A stretch of 12,422 nt of DNA, taken from positions 1-12,422 of the forward strand of contig CAZGOS010000080.1 in assembly GCA_964527795.1 (NCBI GenBank), written 5' to 3'. The translations under genes and the position numbers were made by a program. The stretch is from SMXL01 sp964527795 (lineage in GTDB: Bacteria; Bacteroidota; Rhodothermia; Rhodothermales; UBA10348). Positions 5,772 through 12,422 of this stretch are shown one piece after another. The notes beneath the pieces are model-generated. The model ran no database searches and had not been told where the DNA came from. It was given only the letters and a program-made list of their open reading frames with translations. How positions within the stretch are numbered: position 1 is the first letter of the stretch; every line of letters begins with the position of its first letter.

Positions 5772-7712
5772 ATGGGAGAGCATGACGTACGACAGAAACA
5801 GGATCCTCGCGCTATGCGTCGATTCACGCGCCAGATCATCAATGATGTCCGGGCGCTCGAGCACATGCTGGACGAACGCATGTTCGAGACGGGTATCCGA
5901 AGAATTGGCGCTGAACAGGAGCTGTTTCTGGTTGACGAGCGCTGGCAGCCCGCACCCCTCGCCGAGCAGATTCTTGAACGGAATACGGATCCGCGGCTGG
6001 TCAGCGAGCTCACCCGGTTCAATCTGGAATTCAATCTGGAGCCCCATGTTTTTCACGGCGACTGTCTTTCTCGCCTCCAGAGCCAGATCGAAGAAGTTCT
6101 TACGTACGTTCGTGGGCTTGCCGACGAGGAGAATGCGCGGATAGTCATGGCGGGCATACTGCCGACCATCCACGAGTATGATCTGCGCCTGGAGAACATG
6201 GCGCCGCAACCCCGCTACTTTGCGCTTAATGACGCCATCATGGAGTTGCAGGGGGGCACGGCTCAATATCAGATCAGGGGCGTCGACGAACTCTTCTTCC
6301 AGCACGAAAACATCATGGTGGAAGGCTGCAATACAAGTTTCCAGACCCATTTTCAGGTAACCCCGGACGAGTTTGCCCACTACTACAATATTGCGCAGTT
6401 GATCGCGGCGCCGGTCCTTGCGTCGGCTACGAATTCGCCCATCTTATTCGGCAAGCGGCTGTGGCGTGAAACCCGGATCGCGCTGTTCCAACAGGCGGTC
6501 GATACGCGAAGCAGCAATCTGTACCTGCGAGAGACCAGCCCGCGTGTGCATTATGGAACCGCCTGGGTCGAGTCTTCCGTTCCCGAACTTTACAAGGAAG
6601 ACATCGCTCGCTTCCGCGTGCTGATAAGTGGCGACTTTAACGATTCATTCGATGTGCTCAGAGCCGGGAGTGTACCTGAACTGAGTGCTCTGGCGCTACA
6701 CAACGGCACCGTATATCGTTGGAACAGAGCATGTTACGGCATCACGGACGGCAAACCCCATCTTCGCATCGAAAATCGAATTTTACCCGGTGGTCCCAGC
6801 GTTGTTGATGAGGTTGCGAATGCCGCCTTCTGGTTCGGCCTCGTCGTAGGGCTCGCGCACAGGTACGATGATATCAGACGGCTGCTTACGTTTGATGCTG
6901 CGAAAAGCAATTTCATTCAGGTGGCACGTCAGGGCATGGCATCGGAGATCCGTTGGATCGACGGGAAGAGCTGGCCTACCGGACAACTTATCCAGGAACA
7001 GCTACTGGCAATATCCCGCGAAGGGCTCGAACGATCGGAAATCGAAGGTGCTGACATCGATAAGTATCTGGAGCTTATTAATGAACGTATCAGCTCACGC
7101 CAGACCGGTTCGCAGTGGCAGCTCGATTCTCTTGCCATGATGAAAGCCGAAGGCGGTACACGGGCCGAACGTCTTGATACGCTCGTTTACAATATGTTGC
7201 AGAACCAACTCGAAGGTAAACCAGGGCATGAGTGGGAGATCGCCCATACGGTTGATAAGGTGTTGTCGCGCATACCGTCGAAACGGGTGGAGCATTTTAT
7301 GTCTACGGACCTGTTCACGGTTCACGAAGATGAGTTGATCGACTTCGTCGCTGTGCTCATGGACTGGTGCCGGATTCGGCACGTACTCGTAGAGGATCGG
7401 CAGCACCGTCTGGTAGGTCTGGTGAATCATCGAATGATTCTTCGATTCATGGCGGCTCAGAGAGCGGTGCAGAAAGCGGTGCAGAAACCGGCCGGTGAAG
7501 AAACGGATCGGCCGGTGAAAGACATCATGATTCGCGATCCCATATCTATCCCACCTGAAACGCCAACGAAAGAGGCGATCCGGATAATGAGAGATCACGG
7601 AGTCGGAGCGCTCCCGGTTGTCCGCGAAAACCAACTGGTTGGCATCGTAACAGAATCGGATTTTGGCAGAATTGCTGCCCGACTTATCGACGATTCGCTC
7701 AAGGAAGACTGA
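5772..7712 (+). CDS. GCS2-family carboxylate-amine ligase (glutamate-cysteine ligase-like) fused to a CBS domain pair
   Basis: 646-aa cytoplasmic protein. Residues about 44-450 match the GCS2/YbdK-like ligase family, which uses ATP to join an amine to a glutamate-type carboxylate. Visible motifs are GAEQELFLVD (46-55), NLEFNLEPHVFHGDCLSRL (84-102), GCNTSFQTHFQV (185-196), FGKRLWRETRIALF (226-239) and RIENRILPGGPSVVDEVAN (332-350). The catalytic-type acidic residues Glu48 and Glu50 are kept. YbdK-type enzymes usually have a THVH motif; here it reads THFQ (H193, Q195). Residues about 504-560 and 581-640 are two CBS motifs (VEHFMSTDLFTV, HVLVEDRQHRLVGLV; VKDIMIRDPISI, ALPVVRENQLVGIVTESD). CBS pairs bind adenine nucleotides, so activity may follow energy charge. 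Plain YbdK proteins are about 370 aa. The substrate is unknown, and no glutathione-synthetase or RimK-type partner is in view. The amidohydrolase gene starts 33 bp later, probably in the same operon. Start ATG 5772 is preferred; ATG 5814 is possible. Confidence 0.88.
   Translation: MGEHDVRQKQDPRAMRRFTRQIINDVRALEHMLDERMFETGIRRIGAEQELFLVDERWQPAPLAEQILERNTDPRLVSELTRFNLEFNLEPHVFHGDCLSRLQSQIEEVLTYVRGLADEENARIVMAGILPTIHEYDLRLENMAPQPRYFALNDAIMELQGGTAQYQIRGVDELFFQHENIMVEGCNTSFQTHFQVTPDEFAHYYNIAQLIAAPVLASATNSPILFGKRLWRETRIALFQQAVDTRSSNLYLRETSPRVHYGTAWVESSVPELYKEDIARFRVLISGDFNDSFDVLRAGSVPELSALALHNGTVYRWNRACYGITDGKPHLRIENRILPGGPSVVDEVANAAFWFGLVVGLAHRYDDIRRLLTFDAAKSNFIQVARQGMASEIRWIDGKSWPTGQLIQEQLLAISREGLERSEIEGADIDKYLELINERISSRQTGSQWQLDSLAMMKAEGGTRAERLDTLVYNMLQNQLEGKPGHEWEIAHTVDKVLSRIPSKRVEHFMSTDLFTVHEDELIDFVAVLMDWCRIRHVLVEDRQHRLVGLVNHRMILRFMAAQRAVQKAVQKPAGEETDRPVKDIMIRDPISIPPETPTKEAIRIMRDHGVGALPVVRENQLVGIVTESDFGRIAARLIDDSLKED
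7464..7487 (+). repeat. In-frame 12-bp tandem duplication in the inter-CBS linker
   Basis: GCGGTGCAGAAA occurs twice without a gap (7464-7475, 7476-7487) and encodes AVQKAVQK (residues 565-572) between the two CBS motifs. A second short direct repeat, GGCCGGTGAA, follows at 7490-7499 and 7510-7519. Both fall in linker sequence, where length change is probably tolerated. Confidence 0.85.
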
Positions 7713-7745
7713 TTGAACGTCTCGTTCTCTCTAATAATCGACTAA

Positions 7746-9080
7746 ATGGAAAAGGACATGCAGTGGATCAAAACATTCTCCTTCCTGGCCATTGTTTTTT
7801 TCGTCAGTGTGGTTCCCGCACTCGGTCAGAAAACGGCGGTTCTTGCCGGACATCTTATCGACCCCGAGGCCGGAACAGCTACTGCCAACCAGATTATTCT
7901 GGTTGAGCATAATGCAAAGAGCGGCAAGAGCACGATTCTGGAAATCGGTTCCAATGTGGACATTCCGGGTGACGCCGAGGTGATTGATCTTTCGGACGAG
8001 TACGTTCTTCCCGGCCTCGTGGATGCTCACGATCATCTCGGAATTACGTACAAGGAAGATCCTGAGAGTTGGAATTATTACTTCACGGTCATCATGGATT
8101 CAACACCTCTTCGGGCGATCCAGTCTTTCTCGACGGGTTTTCAGAAGCTCGCCTCGGGCTTCACGGTCGTACGAGATCTCGGAAATAACGGTCTGTATGC
8201 GGATACGGCTCTTCGGCAGGCTATCGAAATGGGATGGGTTCCGGGTCCGACGATGATAAACTCGGGCATCATCATCGGCGGTTTTGGTGGCCAGTTCCAT
8301 GAAATCCCCGAACGAGAGGACACCGTGTATCCCGAATATCTGAACGCCGACACGGATGATGAGATCGTGAAAGCCGTTCGCCGCAATATCCATTACGGGG
8401 CAAAAGTGATCAAAGTCTGCGTGGACTGTCAGGCCTATCCATATACGGTTGAGCAACTGAGGCTCTTTGTGAGTGAGGCGGCCAATGCCGGCCAGAAAGT
8501 ATCCGGCCACGTGCAGACGCGCGAAGGTGCTCGCAGGGCGATTGAGGCCGGACTGTGGTCGATTGACCACGACGGCGCACTCGATCCGGAACTGCACGAA
8601 ATGATGGTCGAAAAAGGCGTTTGGCGGGTTGGCACAGAAACGCCACTGGCCGATTGGGCGCGTACGAGCGAGAGCCGTTGGCAGCGTCGTGTCGCGATGC
8701 TCAAGGATGCCTACGACAAAGGAGTCAAACTGGCATTCTCTACCGATGCCGACTACTTCATCCCGGGAATGAATCGCGGTGAGCTGACGATCGAATTTCT
8801 TGAAACATGGAAGGCGGCCGGTATCCCCGACGCCGACATTCTGAAAATCATGACGAGCAACGGGTTCGAGATCAGTGAACTTGAGAACGAACGCGGAGCC
8901 ATCAAAGTCGGCCTCGCAGCGGACATGATTGCGACAGCCGACAATCCGCTCGATGACATCGATGCGCTTCGTGATGTCCGCTTCGTCATGAAAGACGGAA
9001 AGGTGTTCAAGAAGGACGGCGTCGTATCGTCGCTCGGGTTCTTCCACAACGGGCCGGCGTATGGTTGGAGGGTGCGTTGA
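7746..9080 (+). CDS. Exported metal-dependent amidohydrolase (imidazolonepropionase/Xaa-Pro dipeptidase-like)
   Basis: 444-aa hydrolase of the amidohydrolase superfamily, probably acting on an amide, dipeptide or cyclic amide in the periplasm. Residues 5-28 (MQWIKTFSFLAIVFFVS...ALGQ) are a signal peptide. The superfamily metal site is complete: HDH (His95, His97) after LPGLVDA, Lys223 in KVIKV as the likely carboxylated bridging lysine, His255 in SGHVQT, His275 in SIDHDG and Asp334 in STDAD. The C-terminal GAIKVGLAADMIATADNPL is the usual return to the small beta domain, which also contains the N-terminal segment AVLAGHLIDPEAG. The length is normal for the family. Start ATG 7746 lies four codons before ATG 7758; the latter has GGAAAAGGAC just upstream and gives the tidier signal peptide, so it may be the real start. 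It follows the ligase-CBS gene by 33 bp and is likely co-transcribed. The exact substrate cannot be read from the sequence. Confidence 0.9.
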   Translation: MEKDMQWIKTFSFLAIVFFVSVVPALGQKTAVLAGHLIDPEAGTATANQIILVEHNAKSGKSTILEIGSNVDIPGDAEVIDLSDEYVLPGLVDAHDHLGITYKEDPESWNYYFTVIMDSTPLRAIQSFSTGFQKLASGFTVVRDLGNNGLYADTALRQAIEMGWVPGPTMINSGIIIGGFGGQFHEIPEREDTVYPEYLNADTDDEIVKAVRRNIHYGAKVIKVCVDCQAYPYTVEQLRLFVSEAANAGQKVSGHVQTREGARRAIEAGLWSIDHDGALDPELHEMMVEKGVWRVGTETPLADWARTSESRWQRRVAMLKDAYDKGVKLAFSTDADYFIPGMNRGELTIEFLETWKAAGIPDADILKIMTSNGFEISELENERGAIKVGLAADMIATADNPLDDIDALRDVRFVMKDGKVFKKDGVVSSLGFFHNGPAYGWRVR

Positions 9081-9094
9081 CCGGCCGGACGGTC
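9079..9094. terminator. Possible GC-rich hairpin between convergent genes
   Basis: GACCG (9079-9083) and CGGTC (9090-9094) are inverted arms around a 6-nt loop, and the middle also contains the palindrome CCGGCCGG. It sits in the 21-bp gap between two convergent stop codons, where a bidirectional terminator would be expected. It lacks a T tract on either side, so intrinsic termination is doubtful. Confidence 0.2.
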
Positions 9095-9101
9095 GCCGCG
9101 C

Positions 9102-9665
9102 TCAGAAGGTAGCGGCCACGCCTCCGAGAAGAATAACCCCTTCGCCTACGCGCTCACCGCGGGTGTAGGCGTTGACTTCGGCTCCCAGGGCTATGGTAAG
9201 GTCCAGTACCAGCGATCCGCCGCCGGGAAGCAGGCGATAGCCGAGCTGTGCGGTTGGTTGAACGACGAGTATCTGCGTATTGCCTTCGCGAAGCAGTACC
9301 GGAGCCATGCAGCGAAGGTCTCCACACGGATCGAAGACGTCTCTCCAATCGATGTTCAGGTACCAGAGGTCCAATTTTGCACCGAAGAACAGCGACTGCG
9401 GCTCCGGCCTGAAAAAACCGATAATGTCTGCTCCGATTCCAAATCCACCGCCCTCTTCATGGTCCATGCGGCCAAAATCCTGTCTTCGAGCTCGGTTATA
9501 TCCAAAGAAGAGATGGATTTCTGAGCGGGGTCCATTCTGAACGGCAGCTCGGGCCTGTAGAATCTGACCGGCCGGATAGATCTGGACGGAAACACCGGGT
9601 GATACCTGGGCACCCGCCTCAACGGCGAAGACAAACAGAAGCACGCTCACCAGTATCATTCTCAT
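9102..9665 (-). CDS. Small outer-membrane beta-barrel candidate of unknown function
   Basis: Predicted exported protein of about 187 aa from ATG 9665. From that start the sequence is a short classic signal peptide (MRMILVSVLLFVFAVEAGAQ), then a mature part with alternating polar and hydrophobic strands: SVQIYPAG, SEIHLFFGYNRA, FGIGADIIGFF, SLFFGAKLDLWYLNI, ILVVQPTAQLGYRLL, SLVLDLTIALGAEVNAY. It ends GVAATF, with the C-terminal aromatic residue typical of barrel proteins recognised by BamA. About eight strands fit, so an OmpA/OmpX-like small barrel is plausible. A CGDLRC pair could form a loop disulfide. The frame stays open to ATG 9704 and TTG 9713, which would give a longer, Arg-rich signal n-region; I prefer 9665 but cannot exclude them. 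It converges on the amidohydrolase gene with 21 bp between stops and is divergent from the M28 gene. I do not recognise a named family. Confidence 0.7.
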   Translation of the reverse strand: MRMILVSVLLFVFAVEAGAQVSPGVSVQIYPAGQILQARAAVQNGPRSEIHLFFGYNRARRQDFGRMDHEEGGGFGIGADIIGFFRPEPQSLFFGAKLDLWYLNIDWRDVFDPCGDLRCMAPVLLREGNTQILVVQPTAQLGYRLLPGGGSLVLDLTIALGAEVNAYTRGERVGEGVILLGGVAATF

Positions 9666-9713
9666 AAGAAAACGCCGGATCAGACCAACAAAAACTCCGT
9701 ACATACTATTCAA

Positions 9714-9888
9714 TTTCGAGTTCCGTTAAAGGCCTTGTGAGCTACCTGAATCTACGACCGGTCTTCGCCTCGTCCTGGTATTGCGCGTGCGCCGCGTTCA
9801 TGTTATTGCGGCGCCTGCACTCGACTTGTGAGTCTGTGCTGCGTAGATTCCGCCTCCCTTCTGCACAATCAATGCGTTTTCTGCTCCT
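9714..9888. other. Divergent gap between the barrel gene and the M28 peptidase gene
   Basis: This gap is 175 bp, or 223 bp if the barrel gene starts at 9665. It should hold promoters for both genes, but I find no convincing -35/-10 or TTTG/TAnnTTTG pair. The plus-strand frame that runs through it (from 9737) overlaps the start of the M28 gene out of frame and looks like chance. A short palindrome GCGCGTGCGC lies near 9783-9792. Confidence 0.3.
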
Positions 9889-11274
9889 ATGCCCCGATCC
9901 TTTGCACTCTTTCTCGCATCTATTGTATTTGTGTTGTGGTTCCAGGCTGATTCTGCCGCCCGGCAGGCTACGGGGCCGTCGTCGCTCGCCCGGCAGTATC
10001 GGGCCGATGCCGACCGTTTGATCGATGCCGCGCTGGCCGACAGTTTCGCCTACGAGCGCCTGGCCTATTTAACGGACACGTTCGGTCCCAGGTTGAGCGG
10101 ATCTCGAGCGCTCGAAGATGCGCTTGACTGGATGCTCGACGAAATGCAGCGGGATGGACTCGAAAACGTGCACGGTGAATCCGTAATGGTACCGCACTGG
10201 GTGCGAGGAGAGGAAACGCTCACCATGATCGAACCCCGCATCGCAAACCTGCAGATACTGGGTCTCGGTGGTACGATCGGTACACCGTCAATTGGAATTA
10301 CGGCCGAAGTTCTCGTTGTGAAATCGTACGATGAACTCTCAGCTCGATCCGACGAGGCGAAGGGGAAAATCGTGCTCTTCAACAACGGCCGCTGGAAAGG
10401 CTACGACACAACGTACAGGCGCGCGGGCGCCGTTCGAGCGGCGCAGGTCGGCGCCGTCGCAAGTCTGATTCGTTCCGTTGGCCCGGCATCCCTTTACACG
10501 CCGCATACGGGTGCCTCCCGCTACGACGAGAGTGTGCACCGAATTCCACACGCCGCGGTAACAACCGAAGACGCGTCGATGATGCAGCGCATGCAGGACA
10601 GGGGGCAAAAGATCGTCGTGCGACTGAACATGGACGACGTAACGCTACCGGATTCACCGTCCAGGAACGTCGTCGCTGAAATCGTCGGCTCGGAATTCCC
10701 GGACGAGGTCATCGTTATGGGAGGTCACATCGATTCCTGGGACGTTGGGCAGGGTGCGATGGACGATGCCGGCGGAGTGGTTGCGGCGTGGGAAGCCGTG
10801 CGGCTCATGAAGGAGCTGGGCATGCGGCCGAAGCGAACGGTGCGCGTTGTTGCATGGACGAATGAAGAGAACGGTGGTCGAGGTGCGAACGGTTACCGGG
10901 ACGCCCACATCGAAGAAATTGATAACTTTGTACTCGGCATTGAATCGGACGCCGGCGTCTTTAAACCTTCCGGGTTTGGATTTACGGGCTCTGATGCCGC
11001 TTTCGATCTAATAACAGAAATCGGTAGCCTTCTGGATCGCATCGAATCCGGTCAGATCAAGAGAGGAGGAGGAGGCGCCGATATCGGACCGCTCATGCGC
11101 GAAGGCATGCCCGGAATGGGCCTCCGGGTGGAAAGCTCAAAGTATTTCTGGTACCACCATACGAACGCTGATACCATGGACAAGCTCGATCCCCATGAAA
11201 TGGGCCTGTGCGTGGCGACGATGGCGGTCATGGCCTACGTCGTCGCGGATATGGACGAGCGCTTGCCGAGGTAG
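9889..11274 (+). CDS. Exported M28 metallopeptidase, carboxypeptidase Q-like, with PA domain
   Basis: 461-aa di-zinc peptidase predicted to work in the periplasm on short peptides. Residues 1-25 are a signal peptide (MPRSFALFLASIVFVLWFQ, then ADSAARQ). Residues about 120-250 fit the protease-associated insert domain (GKIVLFNNGRW, GAVRAAQVGAVASLIRSVG, PHAAVTTEDA). The peptidase core carries the M28 ligands: His280 in GGHIDSWD, Asp292 in GAMDDAGG, catalytic Glu326 and zinc ligand Glu327 in NEENGG, Asp354 in ESDAGV and His424 in YHHTNADTMD. The order and spacing match the M28 family and the length is normal for carboxypeptidase Q-type proteins. All key residues are present, so it should be active. 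Start ATG 9889 has no Shine-Dalgarno sequence but gives a well-formed signal peptide. The carbamoyltransferase starts 46 bp later on the same strand; the two may share a transcript, though their functions have no obvious link. Confidence 0.92.
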   Translation: MPRSFALFLASIVFVLWFQADSAARQATGPSSLARQYRADADRLIDAALADSFAYERLAYLTDTFGPRLSGSRALEDALDWMLDEMQRDGLENVHGESVMVPHWVRGEETLTMIEPRIANLQILGLGGTIGTPSIGITAEVLVVKSYDELSARSDEAKGKIVLFNNGRWKGYDTTYRRAGAVRAAQVGAVASLIRSVGPASLYTPHTGASRYDESVHRIPHAAVTTEDASMMQRMQDRGQKIVVRLNMDDVTLPDSPSRNVVAEIVGSEFPDEVIVMGGHIDSWDVGQGAMDDAGGVVAAWEAVRLMKELGMRPKRTVRVVAWTNEENGGRGANGYRDAHIEEIDNFVLGIESDAGVFKPSGFGFTGSDAAFDLITEIGSLLDRIESGQIKRGGGGADIGPLMREGMPGMGLRVESSKYFWYHHTNADTMDKLDPHEMGLCVATMAVMAYVVADMDERLPR

Positions 11275-11320
11275 GGAGTCAACTGCCACCTATTAAACGA
11301 ACACCGTTCCTCGATCTGAT

Positions 11321-12422
11321 TTGCATCCGTATATCCTGGGAATATCAGCTTTTTATCACGACTCGGCCGCCTGCCTGTTGCGCGGGGGCGAGATCGTTGC
11401 TGCTGCGCAGGAAGAACGGTTTTCCCGGAAAAAGCACGACCATCGATTTCCGGTCAATGCGGTGCAATACTGCCTGCGCGAGGCGGGCATAACGGCGGAC
11501 GATGTCTTCCGCCTTGCCTTTTACGACAAACCCTGGCTGAAATTCGAGCGCCTGCTCGAGACGTATCTGACGTTCGCTCCTTTCGGTATTCGCTCTTTTC
11601 TCAAATCAATGCCGCTCTGGCTGAAAGAGAAGCTCTGGATGGGAGAAACGATCAAGAACGAGATGGAATACGGCGGCGACCTGATCTTTCCGGAGCATCA
11701 TCAGTCGCATGCGGCCTCGGCGTTCTATCCTTCTCCGTTCCAGCGAGCCGCCATATTGACCATCGACGGAGTCGGGGAGTGGGCGACGGCATCATGGGGC
11801 ACCGGAGATGGAAACGCGGTGGATCTGCAATACGAATTACACTTTCCACACAGTCTCGGGCTATTGTACTCAGCCTTCACGTACTACACGGGTTTCAAAG
11901 TCAACTCCGGTGAGTACAAGGTGATGGGCCTGGCGCCCTATGGCGAACCGGTCTACGTGCAGAAAATCCTCGACGAGCTGATGGATCTGCGCGAGGACGG
12001 TTCATTTCGGTTGAATATGAAGTATTTCAACTACTGCAAGGGCCTTACGATGACCTCTTCCGCTTTCCACGAGCTTTTCGGAGGTCCGCCGAGATTGCCG
12101 GAGTCGCCGATTTCAAAGCGGGATATGGATCTGGCCCGCTCCGTCCAGGAGGTAACCGAAGAAGTGATGTTGCGCATGGCCCGCCATGTTCGCAAAGAAT
12201 CCGGCGAGAAAAATCTCTGCCTGGCCGGGGGGGTTGCATTGAATTGTGTGGGAAATGGCAGAATCCTGCGGGCTGACATTTTCGACAATATATGGATTCA
12301 ACCGGCGGCGGGTGATGCCGGCGGTGCATTGGGTGCTGCCTTATTTGTATGGCACCAGGTGCTGGACAAACCGCGGCAGGCCCTGGCCCAAAAGGACAGC
12401 CAGCGCGGGTCTTATCTTGGGC
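11321..12422 (+). CDS. NodU/TobZ-family O-carbamoyltransferase, C-terminus cut by window edge
   Basis: Enzyme that moves a carbamoyl group from carbamoyl phosphate, through carbamoyl-adenylate, to a hydroxyl of a sugar or natural product. The frame begins at TTG 11321: HPYILGISAFYHDSAACLL, the near-invariant N-terminus of the family. The frame has a stop at 11294-11296 and no ATG or GTG between it and this point, so TTG is the best start. Further motifs are AAQEERFSRKKHDHRFP, the metal-site histidines in PEHHQSHAASAFYPSPF, TIDGVGEWATAS, NSGEYKVMGLAPYG, the nucleotide-site LAGGVALNCVGNGRI, and QPAAGDAGGALGAAL. About 367 residues are present of a usual 570-620; the C-terminal YrdC-unrelated domain lies outside the window. 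It follows the M28 gene after 46 bp. The acceptor substrate cannot be inferred. The family call is secure; the start is slightly less so. Confidence 0.92.
   Translation, partial: MHPYILGISAFYHDSAACLLRGGEIVAAAQEERFSRKKHDHRFPVNAVQYCLREAGITADDVFRLAFYDKPWLKFERLLETYLTFAPFGIRSFLKSMPLWLKEKLWMGETIKNEMEYGGDLIFPEHHQSHAASAFYPSPFQRAAILTIDGVGEWATASWGTGDGNAVDLQYELHFPHSLGLLYSAFTYYTGFKVNSGEYKVMGLAPYGEPVYVQKILDELMDLREDGSFRLNMKYFNYCKGLTMTSSAFHELFGGPPRLPESPISKRDMDLARSVQEVTEEVMLRMARHVRKESGEKNLCLAGGVALNCVGNGRILRADIFDNIWIQPAAGDAGGALGAALFVWHQVLDKPRQALAQKDSQRGSYLG

Noticed and set aside
5619..6380. 253-codon minus-strand open frame covering the divergent gap and the start of the ligase gene
   Set aside because: It is antisense to the conserved GAEQELFLVD and NLEFNLEP regions of the ligase and its product has no recognisable domain.
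8100..9047. 315-codon minus-strand open frame opposite the amidohydrolase gene
   Set aside because: The plus-strand product has a full set of amidohydrolase metal ligands and a signal peptide; the minus frame shows no recognisable motif and follows the codon structure of the gene opposite.
9737..10021. 94-codon plus-strand frame ahead of the M28 gene
   Set aside because: It overlaps the M28 signal peptide region in another frame; the M28 start at 9889 gives a proper signal peptide without it.
1..12422. CRISPR arrays, transposons, att sites, tRNA or rRNA genes
   Set aside because: I looked for regularly spaced repeats, terminal inverted repeats, transposase or integrase motifs and tRNA arms; none stood out. 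A tRNA scan was not possible, so this is by eye only.

Overview
The window (about 12.4 kb, mid-50s % GC by eye) is ordinary-looking chromosomal DNA that is densely packed with genes. I count nine protein genes, two of them cut by the window ends. I see no RNA gene, insertion sequence, CRISPR array or phage gene. The best guess for the source is a Bacteroidota-like bacterium, possibly Rhodothermota/Balneolota. The clues are the TPR / DUF4292 lipoprotein / EnvC-like gene run, a glutamate-cysteine-ligase-type enzyme fused to a CBS pair, many exported proteins including a beta-barrel candidate, and start codons almost without Shine-Dalgarno sequences. This is inference from gene content, not a proven placement.

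Layout. Positions 1-5579 are all on the minus strand. From upstream to downstream they carry a TPR protein (5579-4254), a DUF4292-type lipoprotein (3989-3201), a coiled-coil protein with a degenerate LytM/M23 domain (3204-1999, joined to the lipoprotein gene by an ATGA overlap), an RpiB-type sugar-phosphate isomerase with an extra N-terminal segment (1826-1170), and the first three quarters of dihydrolipoyl dehydrogenase (1064 to beyond base 1). A 192-bp divergent gap follows. On the plus strand are a carboxylate-amine ligase with a CBS pair (5772-7712) and an exported metal-dependent amidohydrolase (7746-9080). A small minus-strand outer-membrane beta-barrel candidate (9665-9102) converges on the amidohydrolase. 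After a second divergent gap come an exported M28 metallopeptidase of the carboxypeptidase Q type (9889-11274) and the 5' part of a NodU/TobZ-type O-carbamoyltransferase (11321 to beyond 12422).

How the genes fit together. The TPR, DUF4292 and EnvC-like genes look like an envelope module: an exported repeat protein, an outer-membrane lipoprotein, and a LytM factor that has lost its zinc ligands and so probably activates a cell-wall amidase rather than cutting peptidoglycan itself. The amidohydrolase and M28 peptidase both carry export signals and suggest breakdown of peptides or amides in the periplasm. Lpd and RpiB are central-metabolism enzymes. The carbamoyltransferase would modify a sugar or secondary metabolite.

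I found no clearly new multi-gene system. The points most worth a second look are the extended RpiB with Asp in place of the catalytic Cys, the ligase-CBS fusion, the inactive-looking LytM factor beside a DUF4292 lipoprotein, and a structured 170-bp gap holding a hairpin and an exact 12-bp tandem duplication.
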